Part shown: piece by piece, positions 41,263-52,376 of the stretch | Layout of the letters: each line of letters starts with the position of its first letter | How positions within the stretch are numbered: the stretch's first letter is position 1 | Origin: Hydractinia symbiolongicarpus | Lineage: Eukaryota > Cnidaria > Hydrozoa > Anthoathecata > Hydractiniidae | Length of the DNA stretch: 64,000 nt | Assembly (NCBI RefSeq): GCF_029227915.1 | Contig: NC_079881.1 | Coordinates: forward strand, 23,165,501-23,229,500 | Direction of reading: 5' to 3' | Program-made: the position numbers and the translations under genes | The notes under the pieces: model-generated | What the model saw: the letters and a program-made list of their open reading frames with translations, nothing else | Told to the model about the DNA's origin: nothing | Database searches by the model: none

Positions 41263-42904
41263 TTAGCACGCGCTGAATAAATAGGAACAGTTCCAAAGAC
41301 TACATTTCATCGACTTTCTAGCGGTATAAATCCGTTTGAGTTACAAAGGTTGCGTCACATATTCGTACCAACATGTATTTAGCGATAGTATTCGGATATT
41401 ACTAGGTTGTATTGCTTTTAACATTGAAACGATTGACTGTGGGAATTAATAGAACTGATTCTGGACTGTGACCTGATAAATGTAATAAATGAGCCAATTG
41501 GTGTCCAAAGAATAACATTCTTCTTAATTTGACATGATTGCTAGAATTCAGCGATTACATTAGGCTCTGTGGTAGCGCTTTATTTAAAAATTTAGAGAAA
41601 AAAGTCTTTCCTTGCTGTGGGACCAATCCTGATTGGTCCTTGCTGTGGGACCAATCTTGATTTTTTTTTTTTCTTAATTTGACATGATTGCTGGAACTCA
41701 GCGATTACACTGGGCGTTGTGGTAGCGATTCATTTAAAAATTAAGATAAAAAATTCAGTTTTTACAGTGGGACCAATCTTAGCCGTTAGCTCGCCCTGAA
41801 GAAAGAGAGACAGTTTCAAAAACTACATTTCATTTACTTTCTAACGGTATAAATCCGTTTGAGGTACAACGGTTGCGTCACATATTTGTACCAACATGTA
41901 TTTAGCGATAGTATTCGGATATTACTAGGTTGTATTGCTTTTAACATTGAAACAATTGACTGTGGGAATTAATGGAACTGATTATGGACTGTGACCTTAT
42001 AAATGTGATAAATGAGCCGATTGATGTCCAAAGAATAACTTTCTTCTTAATTTGACATGATTGCTGGAATTCAGCGATTACATTAGGCTCTGTGGTAGCG
42101 CTTTATTTAAAAATTTAGATAAAAAAGTCTGTCCTTGCTGTGGGGCCAATCCTGGCCGTTAGCACGCGCTGAATAAATAGGAACAGTTCCAAAGACTGCA
42201 TTTCATTGACTTTCTAACGGGGTCAATCTGTTTGAGTTACAACGTTTGCGTCACATATTCGTACCAACATGTATTTAGAGGTTTTCTTCCGATATTACTA
42301 AGTTGTATTGCTTTTATCAGTGAAACGATTGACTGTGAGAATTAATTGAACTGATTCTAGAATGTGACCATATAAATGTGATAAATGAGCCAATTGGTTT
42401 CCAAGGAATAACATTTTTTTTAATTTGACATGATTGCTGGAATTCAGGGATTACATTAGCCTCGCTGGTAGCGCTTTATTTTAAAATTTAGATAAATAAG
42501 TCTTTCCTTACTGTGGGACCAATCCTGGCCGTTAACACGCGCTTAATAAATAGGAACAGTTCCAAAGACTACATTTCATTGACTTTCTAGCGGTATAAAT
42601 CCGTTTGAGTTACAACGGTTGCGTCACATATTTGTACCAACATGTATTAAGCGATAGTATTCGGATATTACTAGGTTGTATTGCTTTTAACATTGAAACG
42701 ATTGACTGTGGGAATTAATGAAACTGATTATGGACTGTGACCTTATAAATGTGATAAATGAGCCAATTGATGTCCAAGGAATAACTTTCTTCTTAATTTG
42801 ACATGATTGCTGGAATTCGGCGATTACATTAGGCTCTGTGGTAGCGCTTTATTTAAAAATTTAGATAAAGAAGTCTGTCCTTGCTGTGGGACCAATCCTG
42901 GCCG
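41263..42904 (+). repeat. 1642-bp tandem unit, copy 1 (about 4.4 monomers)
   Basis: A tandem unit whose length is not a whole number of monomers: four full units plus about 150 bp. It contains the abnormal junction at 41620-41673. Markers shared with the next copy at exactly 1642 bp are ATTTCATCGACTTTC (near 41303 and 42945), GGACCAATCCTGATTGGTCC (41620 and 43262) and GGAATTCGGCG (near 42813 and 44455). Outer boundaries are approximate because flanking monomers are similar. Confidence 0.85.
41620..41639 (+). repeat. Foldback: 8-bp inverted repeat at a broken monomer
   Basis: GGACCAATCCTGATTGGTCC: a perfect 8-bp inverted repeat (GGACCAAT / ATTGGTCC) around a 4-base loop CCTG. The 20-bp stretch TCCTTGCTGTGGGACCAATC is also directly repeated at 41609-41628 and 41637-41656. 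It is followed by TTGA, a 12-T run and a jump to a different place in the monomer (CTTAATTTGACATG). This pattern suggests hairpin-primed or template-switched synthesis. Confidence 0.8.
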
Positions 42905-44546
42905 TTAGCACGCGCTGAATAAATAGGAACAGTTCCAAAGACTACATTTCATCGACTTTCTAGCGGTATAAATCCGTTTGAGTTACAAAGGTTGCGTCAC
43001 ATATTCGTACCAACATGTATTTAGCGATAGTATTCGGATATTACTAGGTTGTATTGCTTTTAACATTGAAACGATTGACTGTGGGAATTAATAGAACTGA
43101 TTCTGGACTGTGACCTGATAAATGTAATAAATGAGCCAATTGGTGTCCAAAGAATAACATTCTTCTTAATTTGACATGATTGCTAGAATTCAGCGATTAC
43201 ATTAGGCTCTGTGGTAGCGCTTTATTTAAAAATTTAGAAAAAAAAGTCTTTCCTTGCTGTGGGACCAATCCTGATTGGTCCTTGCTGTGGGACCAATCTT
43301 GATTTTTTTTTTCTTAATTTGACATGATTGCTGGAACTCAGCGATTACACTGGGCGTTGTGGTAGCGATTCATTTAAAAATTAAGATAAAAAATTCAGTT
43401 TTTACAGTGGGACCAATCTTAGCCGTTAGCTCGCCCTGAAGAAAGAGAGACAGTTTCAAAAACTACATTTCATTTACTTTCTAACGGTATAAATCCGTTT
43501 GAGGTACAACGGTTGCGTCACATATTTGTACCAACATGTATTTAGCGATAGTATTCGGATATTACTAGGTTGTATTGCTTTTAACATTGAAACGATTGAC
43601 TGTGGGAATTAATGGAACTGATTATGGACTGTGACCTTATAAATGTGATAAATGAGCCGATTGATGTCCAAAGAATAACTTTCTTCTTAATTTGACATGA
43701 TTGCTGGAATTCAGCGATTACATTAGGCTCTGTGGTAGCGCTTTATTTAAAAATTTAGATAAAAAAGTCTGTCCTTGCTGTGGGACCAATCCTGGCCGTT
43801 AGCACGCGCTGAATAAATAGGAACAGTTCCAAAGACTGCATTTCATTGACTTTCTAACGGGGTCAATCTGTTTGAGTTACAACGTTTGCGTCACATATTC
43901 GTACCAACATGTACTTAGAGGTTTTCTTCCGATATTACTAAGTTGTATTGCTTTTAACAGTGAAACGATTGACTGTGAGAATTAATTGAACTGATTCTAG
44001 AATGTGACCATATAAATGAGATAAATGAGCCAATTGGTTTCCAAGGAATAACATTTTTTTAAATTTGACATGATTGCTGGAATTCAGGGATTACATTAGC
44101 CTCGCTGGTAGCGCTTTATTTTAAAATTTAGATAAATAAGTCTTTCCTTACTGTGGGACCAATCCTGGCCGTTAACACGCGCTTAATAAATAGGAACAGT
44201 TCCAAAGACTACATTTCATTGACTTTCTAGCGGTATAAATCCGTTTGAGTTACAACGGTTGCGTCACATATTTGTACCAACATGTATTAAGCGATAGTAT
44301 TCGGATATTACTAGGTTGTATTGCTTTTAACATTGAAACGATTGACTGTGGGAATTAATGAAACTGATTATGGACTGTGACCTTATAAATGTAATAAATG
44401 AGCCAATTGATGTCCAAGGAATAACTTTCTTCTTAATTTGACATGATTGCTGGAATTCGGCGATTACATTAGGCTCTGTGGTAGCGCTTTATTTAAAAAT
44501 TTAGATAAAGAAGTCTGTCCTTGCTGTGGGACCAATCCTGGCCGTT
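42905..44546 (+). repeat. 1642-bp tandem unit, copy 2
   Basis: Second copy of the 1642-bp unit, nearly identical to the first. The T run after CAATCTTGA is 10 bp here against 12 bp in copy 1, and there are a few substitutions, for example GTACTTAGAGG for GTATTTAGAGG near 43911. Similarity is lost around 44.58 kb, where ACTGCATTTCATTGAC replaces ACTACATTTCATCGAC. Because the odd-length junction is present in both, the junction arose before the duplication. Confidence 0.84.
43262..43281 (+). repeat. Foldback junction, second copy
   Basis: Same 20-bp inverted-repeat sequence as at 41620, exactly 1642 bp downstream, followed by a 10-T run. It is the copy made by the 1642-bp tandem duplication. 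Confidence 0.8.
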
Positions 44547-46377
44547 AGCACGCGCTGAATAAATAGGAACAGTTCCAAAGACTGCATTTCATTGACTTTC
44601 TAGCGGTATAAGTCCGTTTGAGTTACAGTGGTTCTGGCTTATATTCGTACCAACATGTATTTGGCGATAGTATTCGGATATTACTAGGTTGCATCGCTTT
44701 TAACAGTGAAACGCTTGACTGTGGGACTTAATTGAACTGATTTTGGACTTTGACCTTGTAAATGTGATAAATGAGCCAGTTTGACTACAAGAAATAACAT
44801 TTTTCTTAATTTGACATGATTGCTGGAACTCAGCGATTACACTGGGCGTTGTGGTAGCGATTCATTTAAAAATTAAGATAAAAAATTCAGTTTTTACAGT
44901 GGGACCAATCTTAGCCGTTAGCTTGCCCTGAAGAAAGAGAGACAGTTTCAAAAACTACATTTCATTTACTTTCTAACGGTTTCAAACCGTTTGAGTTACA
45001 ACGGTTGCGTCACATATTCGTACCAACATGTATTTAGCGATATTTTTCCGCTATTACTAGGCTGCATCGCTTTTAACAGTGAAACGATTGACTGTGTGAA
45101 TAAATAGAACTGATTCTGGACTGTGATCTTTTAAATGTGATAAATGAGCCAATTGGACTCCAAGGAATAACATTCTTCTTAATTCGACATGATTTCTGGA
45201 ATTCAGCGAGTACACTAGGCCCTGTGGTAGCTCTTTTTTTAAAAATTTAGATAAATAAATCATTTTTTACTGTGGGACCAATCCTAGTCGTTAGTTCGCG
45301 CTGAAGAAATACAGACAGTTGCAAAAACTACATTTCATTGGCTTTCTAACGGGGTCAATCTGTTTGAGTTACAACGGTTGCGTCACATATTCGTACCAAC
45401 ATGTATTTAGAGGATTTCTTCCGATATTACTAAGTTGTATTGCTTTTAACAGTGAAACGATTGACTGTGAGAATTAATTGAACTGATTCTAGAATGTGAC
45501 CATATAAATGTGATAAATGAGCCAATTGGTTTCCAAGGAATAACATTTTTCTTAATTTGACATGATTGCTGGAATTCAAGGATTACATTAGCCTCGCTGG
45601 TAGCGCTTTATTTTAAAATTTAGATATATAAGTCTTTCCTTACTGTGGGACCAATTCTTGCCGTTAACACGCGCTTAATAAATAGGAACAGTTCCAAAGA
45701 CTACATTTCATTGACTATCTAGCGGCATAAATCCGTTTGAGTTACAACGGTTGCGTCACATATTTGTACCAACATGTATTTAGCGATAGTATTCGGATAT
45801 TACTAGGTTGTATTGCTTTTAACATTGAAACGATTGACTGTGGGAATTAATGGAACTGATTATGGACTGTGACCTTATAAATGTGATAAATGAGCCAATT
45901 GATGTCCAAAGAATAACTTTCTTCTTAATTTGACATGATTGCTGGAATTCAGCGATTAACTTAGGCTCTGTGGTAGCGCTTTATTTAAAAATTTAGATAA
46001 AAAAGTCTGTCCTTGCTGTGGGACCAATCCTGGCCGTTAGCACGCGCTGAATAAATAGGAACAGTTCCAAAGACTGCATTTCATTGACTTTCTAACGGGG
46101 TCAATCTGTTTGAGTTACAACGTTTGCGTCACATATTCGTACCAACATGTATTTAGAGGTTTTCTTCCGATATTAATAAGTTGTATTGCTTTTAACAGTG
46201 AAACGATTGACTGTGAGAATTAATTGAACTGATTCTAGAATGTGACCATATAAATGTGATAAATGAGCCAATTGGTTTCCAAGGAATAACATTATTTTTA
46301 ATTTGACATGATTGCTGGAATTCAGGGATTACATTAGCCTCGCTGGTAGCGCTTTATTTAAAAATTTAGATAAAAAA

Positions 46378-47489
46378 GTCTGTCCTTGCTGTGGGACCAA
46401 TCCTGGCCGTTAGCACGCGCTGAATAAATAGGAACAGTTCCAAAGACTGCATTTCATTGACTTTCTAGCGGTATAAGTCCGTTTGAGTTACAGCGGTTCT
46501 GGCTTATATTCGTACCAACATGTATTTAGCGATAGTATTCGGATATTACTAGGTTGCATCGCTTTTAACAGTGAAACGCTTGACTGTGGGACTTAATTGA
46601 ACTGATTTTGGACTTTGACCTTGTAAATGTGATAAATGAGCCAGTTTGACTACAAGAAATAACATTTTTATTAAATTGACATGATTGCTGGAACTCAGCG
46701 ATTACACTGGGCACTGTGGTAGCGCTTTATTAAAAAATTAAGGTAAACAAGTCATTTTTTACTGTGGGACCAATCCTAGCCGTTACCTCGCGCTGAAGAA
46801 ATAGAGACAGTTTCAAATACTAAATTTCTTTGACTTTCTAACGCTGTCAATCCGTTTGAGTTACAAGGGTTGCGTTACATATTCGTACCAACATGTATTC
46901 AGTGATTTTCTTCCGATATTACTAAGTTGTATTCCTTTTAACAGTGAAATGATTGACTGTGGGAATTAATAGAACTGATTCTGGACTTTGACCTTATAAA
47001 TGTGGTAAATGAGCCAATTGGTTTCCAAGGAATAACTTAATTTGACATGATCGCTGGAATTCAGGGACTACATTAGCCTCGCTGGTAGCGCTTTATTTAA
47101 AAATTTAGATAAATAAGTCTTTCCTAACTGTGGGACCAATCCTGGCCGTTAACACGCGCTGAATAAATAGGAACAGTTCCAAAGACTACATTTCATTGAC
47201 TTTCTAACGGTGTCAATCCGTTTGCGTAACAACGGTTGCGTTACATATTCGTACCAACATGTATTTAGTGATTTTCTTCCGATATTACTAAGTTGTATAG
47301 CTTCTAACATTGAAAGGATTGACTGTGTGAATAAATAGAACTGTTTCTGGACTGTGACCTTATAAATGTGATAAATGAGCCAATTGATGTCCAAAGAATA
47401 ACTTTCTTCTTAATTTGACATGATTGCTGGAATTCAGCGATTACATTAGGCTCTGTGGTAGCGCTTTATTTAAAAATTTAGATAAAAAA
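46378..47489 (+). repeat. 1112-bp trimer, copy 1
   Basis: Three-monomer unit starting at GTCTGTCCTTGCTGTGGG. It includes one 7-bp-deleted monomer (near 47032), which explains 1112 rather than 1119 bp. The next copy starts at 47490 with the same text. Confidence 0.82.
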
Positions 47490-48486
47490 GTCTGTCCTTG
47501 CTGTGGGACCAATCCTGGCCGTTAGCACGCGCTGAATAAATAGGAACAGTTCCAAAGACTGCATTTCATTGACTTTCTAGCGGTATAAGTCCGTTTGAGT
47601 TACAGCGGTTCTGGCTTATATTCGTACCAACATGTATTTAGCGATAGTATTCGGATATTAATAGGTTGCATCGCTTTTAACAGTGAAACGCTTGACTGTG
47701 GGACTTAATTGAACTGATTTTGGACTTTGACCTTGTAAATGTGATAAATGAGCCAGTTTGACTACAAGAAATAACATTTTTATTAAATTGACATGATTGC
47801 TGGAACTCAGCGATTACACTGGGCACTGTGGTAGCGCTTTATTAAAAAATTAAGATAAACAAGTCATTTTTTACTGTGGGACCAATCCTAGCCGTTAGCT
47901 CGCGCTGAAGAAATAGAGACAGTTTCAAATACTAAATTTCTTTGACTTTCTAACGCTGTCAATCCGTTTGAGTTACAAGGGTTGCGTTACATATTCGTAC
48001 CAACATGTATTCAGTGATTTTCTTCCGATATTACTAAGTTGTATTGCTTTTAACAGTGAAATGATTGACTGTGGGAATTAATAGAACTGATTCTGGACTT
48101 TGACCTTATAAATGTGATAAATGAGCCAATTGGTTTCCAAGGAATAACTTAATTTGACATGATTGCTGGAATTCAGGGACTACATTAGCCTCGCTGGTAG
48201 CGCTTTATTTAAAAATTTAGATAAATAAGTCTTTCCTAACTGTGGGACCAATCCTGGCCGTTAGCACGCGCTGAATAAATAGGAACAGTTCCAAAGACTA
48301 CATTTCCTTGACTTTCTAACGGTGTCAATCCGTTTGCGTAACAACGGTTGCGTTACATATTCGTACCAACATGTATTTAGTGATTTTCTTCCGATATTAC
48401 TAAGTTGTATTGCTTCTAACATTGAAAGGATTGACTGTGGGAATAAATAGAACTGTTTCTGGACTGTGACCTTATAAATGTGATAA
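47490..48486 (+). repeat. 1112-bp trimer, copy 2 (partial)
   Basis: Second copy of the trimer, matching until about 48486, where GATAAATAAGCC followed by the GGACTCCAAGG variant replaces the GATGTCCAAAG variant. The 7-bp-deleted monomer recurs near 48143. This copy is also part of the segment shared with 33-35.6 kb. Confidence 0.8.
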
Positions 48487-50135
48487 ATAAGCCAATTGGA
48501 CTCCAAGGAATAACATTCTTCTTAATTCGACATGATTTCTGGAATTCAGCGAGTACACTAGGCCCTGTGGTAGCTCTTTTTTTAAAAATTTAGATAAATA
48601 AATCATTTTTTACTGTGGGACCAATCCTAGTCGTTAGTTCGCGATGAAGAAATACAGACAGTTGCAAAAACTACATTTCATTGACTTTCTAACGGGGTCA
48701 ATCCGTTTGAGTTACAACGGTTGCGTCACATATTTGTACCAACATGTATTTAGTGGATTTCTTTCGATATTACTAAGTTGTATTGCTTTCAACAGTGAAA
48801 CGATTGACTGTGGGAATTAATTGAACTGATTCTAGAATGTGACCGTAAAAATGTGACAAATGAGCCAATTGGTTTCCAAGGAATAACATTTTTCTTAATT
48901 TGACATGATTGCTGGAATTCAGGGATTACATTAGCCTCGCTGGTAGCGATTTATTTAAAAAGTTAGATAAATAAGTCTTTCCTTACTGTGGGACCAATCC
49001 TGGCCGTTAGCACGCGCTGAATAAATAGGAACAGTTCCAAAGACTACATTTCATTGACTTTCTAGCGGTATAAATCCGTTTGAGTTACAACGGTTGCGTC
49101 ACATATTCGTACCAACATGTATTTAGCGATAGTATTCGGATATTACTAGGTTGTATTGCTTTTAACATTGAAACGATTGACTGTGGGAATTAATAGAACT
49201 GATTCTGGAATGTGACCTTATAAATGTGATAAATGAGCCAATTGGTGTCCAAAGAATAACATTCTTCTTAATTTGACATGATTGCTGGAATTCAGCGATT
49301 ACATTAGGCTCTGTGGTAGCGCTTTATTTAAAAATTTAGATAAAAAAGTCTTTCCTTGCTGTGGGACCAATCCTGGCCGTTAGCACGCGCTGAATAAATA
49401 GGAACAGTTCCAAAGACTGCATTTCATTGATTTTCTAGCGGTATAAGTCCGTTTGAGTTACAACGGTTGCGTCACACATTCGTACCAACATGTATTTAGC
49501 GATAGTATTCGGATATTACTAGGTTGCATCGCTTTTAACAGTGAAACGCTTGACTGTGGGACTTAGTTGAACTGATTTTGGACTTTGACTTTATGAATGT
49601 GATAAATGAGCCAGTTTGACTACATGAAATAACATTTTTCTTAATTTGACATGATTGCTGGAACTCAGCGAATACACTGGGCGCTGTGGTAGCGATTCAT
49701 TTAAAAATTAAGATAAAAAATTCAGTTTTTACAGTGGGATCAATCTTAGCCGTTAGCTCGCGCTGAAGAAATAGAGACAGTTTCAAAAACTACATTTCAT
49801 TTACTTTCTAACGGTGTCTTCCGTTTGCGTAACAACGGTTGCGTTACATATTCGTACCAACATGTATTTAGTGATTTTCTTCCGATATTACTAAGTTGTA
49901 TTGCTTCTAACAGTGAAAGGATTGACTGTGTGAATAAATAGAACTGTTTCTGCACTGTGACCTTATAAATGTGATAAATGAGCCAATTGGTCTCCAAGGA
50001 ATTACATTGTTCTTAATTTGACATGATTGCCGGAATTCATCGTGTACACTAGGCCCTGTGGTAGCTCTTTTTTTTAAAAATTTAGATAAGTAAATCATTT
50101 TTACTGTGGGACCAATCCTAGTCGTTAGTTCGCGC

Positions 50136-52376
50136 TTAAGAAATACAGACAGTTGCAAAAACTACATTTCATTGACTTTCTAACGGGGTCAATCAGTTTG
50201 AGTTACAACGGTTGTGTCACATATTCGTACCAACATGTATTTAGTGGATTTCTTCCGATATTACTAAGTTGTATTGCTTTTAACAGTGAAACGATTGACT
50301 GTGGGAATTAATTGAACTGATTCTAGAATGTGACCGTATAAATGTGATAAATGAGCCAATTGGTTTCCAAGGAATAACATTTTTCTTAATTTGACATGAT
50401 TGCTGGAATTCAGGGATTACATTAGCCTCGCTGGTAGCGCTTTATTTAAAAATTTAGATAAATAAGTCTTTCCTTACTGTGGGACCAATCCTGGCAGTTA
50501 GCACGCGCTGAATAAATAGGAACAGTTCCAAAGACTACATTTCATTGACTTTCTAGCGGTATAAATCCGTTTGAGTTACAAAGGTTGCGTCACATATTCG
50601 TACCAACATGTATTTAGCGATAGTATTCGGATATTACTAGGTTGTATTGCTTTTAACATTGAAACGATTGACTGTGGGAATTAATAGAACTGATTCTGGA
50701 CTGTGACCTTATAAATGTGATAAATGAGCCAATTGGACTCCAAGGAATAACGTTCTTCTTAATTCGACATGATTTCTGGAATTCAGCGAGTACACTAGGC
50801 CCTGTGGTAGCTCTTTTTTTTAAAAATTTAGATAAATAAATCATTTTTTACTGTGGGACCAATCCTAGTCGTTAGTTCGCGCTTAAAAAATACAGACAGT
50901 TGCAAAAACTACATTTCATTGACTTTCTAACGGGGTCAATCAGTTTGAGTTACAACGGTTGTGTCACATATTCGTACCAACATGTATTTAGTGGATTTCT
51001 TCCGATATTACTAAGTTGTATTGCTTTTAACAGTGAAACGATTGACTGTGGGAATTAATTGAACTGATTCTAGAATGTGACCGTATAAATGTGATAAATG
51101 AGCCAATTGGTGTCCAAGGAATAACATTTTTCTTAATTTGACATGATTGCTGGAATTCAGGGATTACATTAGCCTCGCTGGTAGCGCTTTATTTAAAAAT
51201 TTAGATAAATAAGTCTTTCCTTACTGTGGGACCAATCCTGGCAGTTAGCACGCGCTGAATAAATAGGAACAGTTCCAAAGACTACATTTCATTGACTTTC
51301 TAGCGGTATAAATCCGTTTGAGTTACAAAGGTTGCGTCACATATTCGTACCAACATGTATTTAGCGATAGTATTCGGATATTACTAGGTTGTATTGCTTT
51401 TAACATTGAAACGATTGACTGTGGGAATTAATAGAACTGATTCTGGACTGTGACCTTATAAATGTGATAAATGAGCCAATTGGACTCCAAGGAATAACGT
51501 TCTTCTTAATTCGACATGATTTCTGGAATTCAGCGAGTACACTAGGCCCTGTGGTAGCTCTTTTTTTTAAAAATTTAGATAAATAAATCATTTTTTACTG
51601 TGGGACCAATCCTAGTCGTTAGTTCGCGCTTAAGAAATACAGACAGTTGCAAAAACTACATTTCATTGACTTTCTAACGGGGTCAATCAGTTTGAGTTAC
51701 AACGGTTGTGTCACATATTCGTACCAACATGTATTTAGTGGATTTCTTCCGATATTACTAAGTTGTATTGCTTTTAACAGTGAAACGATTGACTGTGGGA
51801 ATTAATTGAACTGATTCTAGAATGTGACCGTATAAATGTGATAAATGAGCCAATTGGTGTCCAAGGAATAACATTTTTCTTAATTTGACATGATTGCTGG
51901 AATTCAGGGATTACATTAGCCTCGCTGGTAGCGCTTTATTTAAAAATTTAGATAAATAAGTCTTTCCTTACTGTGGGACCAATCCTGGCAGTTAGTACGC
52001 GCTGAATAAATAGGAACAGTTCCAAAGACTACATTTCATTGACTTTCTAGCGGTATAAATCCGTTTGAGTTACAAAGGTTGCGTCACATATTCGTACCAA
52101 CATGTATTTAGCGATAGTATTCGGATATTACTAGGTTGTATTGCTTTTAACATTGAAACGATTGACTGTGGGAATTAATAGAACTGATTCTGGACTGTGA
52201 CCTTATAAATGTGATAAATGAGCCAATTGGACTCCAAGGAATAACGTTCTTCTTAATTCGACATGATTTCTGGAATTCAGCGAGTACACTAGGCCCTGTG
52301 GTAGCTCTTTTTTTTAAAAATTTAGATAAATAAATCATTTTTTACTGTGGGACCAATCCTAGTCGTTAGTTCGCGC
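50136..52376 (+). repeat. Three tandem 747-bp dimers
   Basis: The marker TTAAGAAATACAGACAGTT (first position 50136) recurs at 50883 (as TTAAAAAATAC), 51630 and 52377, exactly 747 bp apart. Each dimer has one monomer with CCTAGTCGTTAGTTCGCGCTT and one with CCTGGCAGTTAGCACGCGCTG. Copies differ by only a few bases across hundreds, for example GGTTTCC versus GGTGTCC and TTAGCACG versus TTAGTACG, so they are among the youngest amplifications in the window. Repeated 63-codon minus-strand frames at 50653, 51400 and 52147 are copies of the same segment. Confidence 0.93.

Larger units (their letters stand above)
44547..50135 (+). repeat. Satellite array with copied 33-35.6 kb segment
   Basis: Continuous satellite. 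The portion 47.6-50.03 kb repeats 33.17-35.6 kb at an offset of 14439 bp, including rare shared variants such as TTCTTTCGATATTACTAAG (near 34320 and 48759) and the monomer where GGTGTCTTCCG has lost bases (near 35375 and 49814). The segment around 45.06-45.26 kb repeats 32.10-32.31 kb at 12954 bp. No gene or transposon is seen. Confidence 0.9.

Noticed and set aside
16700-49997. Recurrent 60-83-codon minus-strand open frames (for example 16700, 22271, 33822, 48261) as a small gene family
   Set aside because: They lie at the same place in the satellite monomer and recur with its period. Many units carry stops or shifted ends, start codons vary, and no known domain is visible. They are copies of repeat DNA rather than selected genes.
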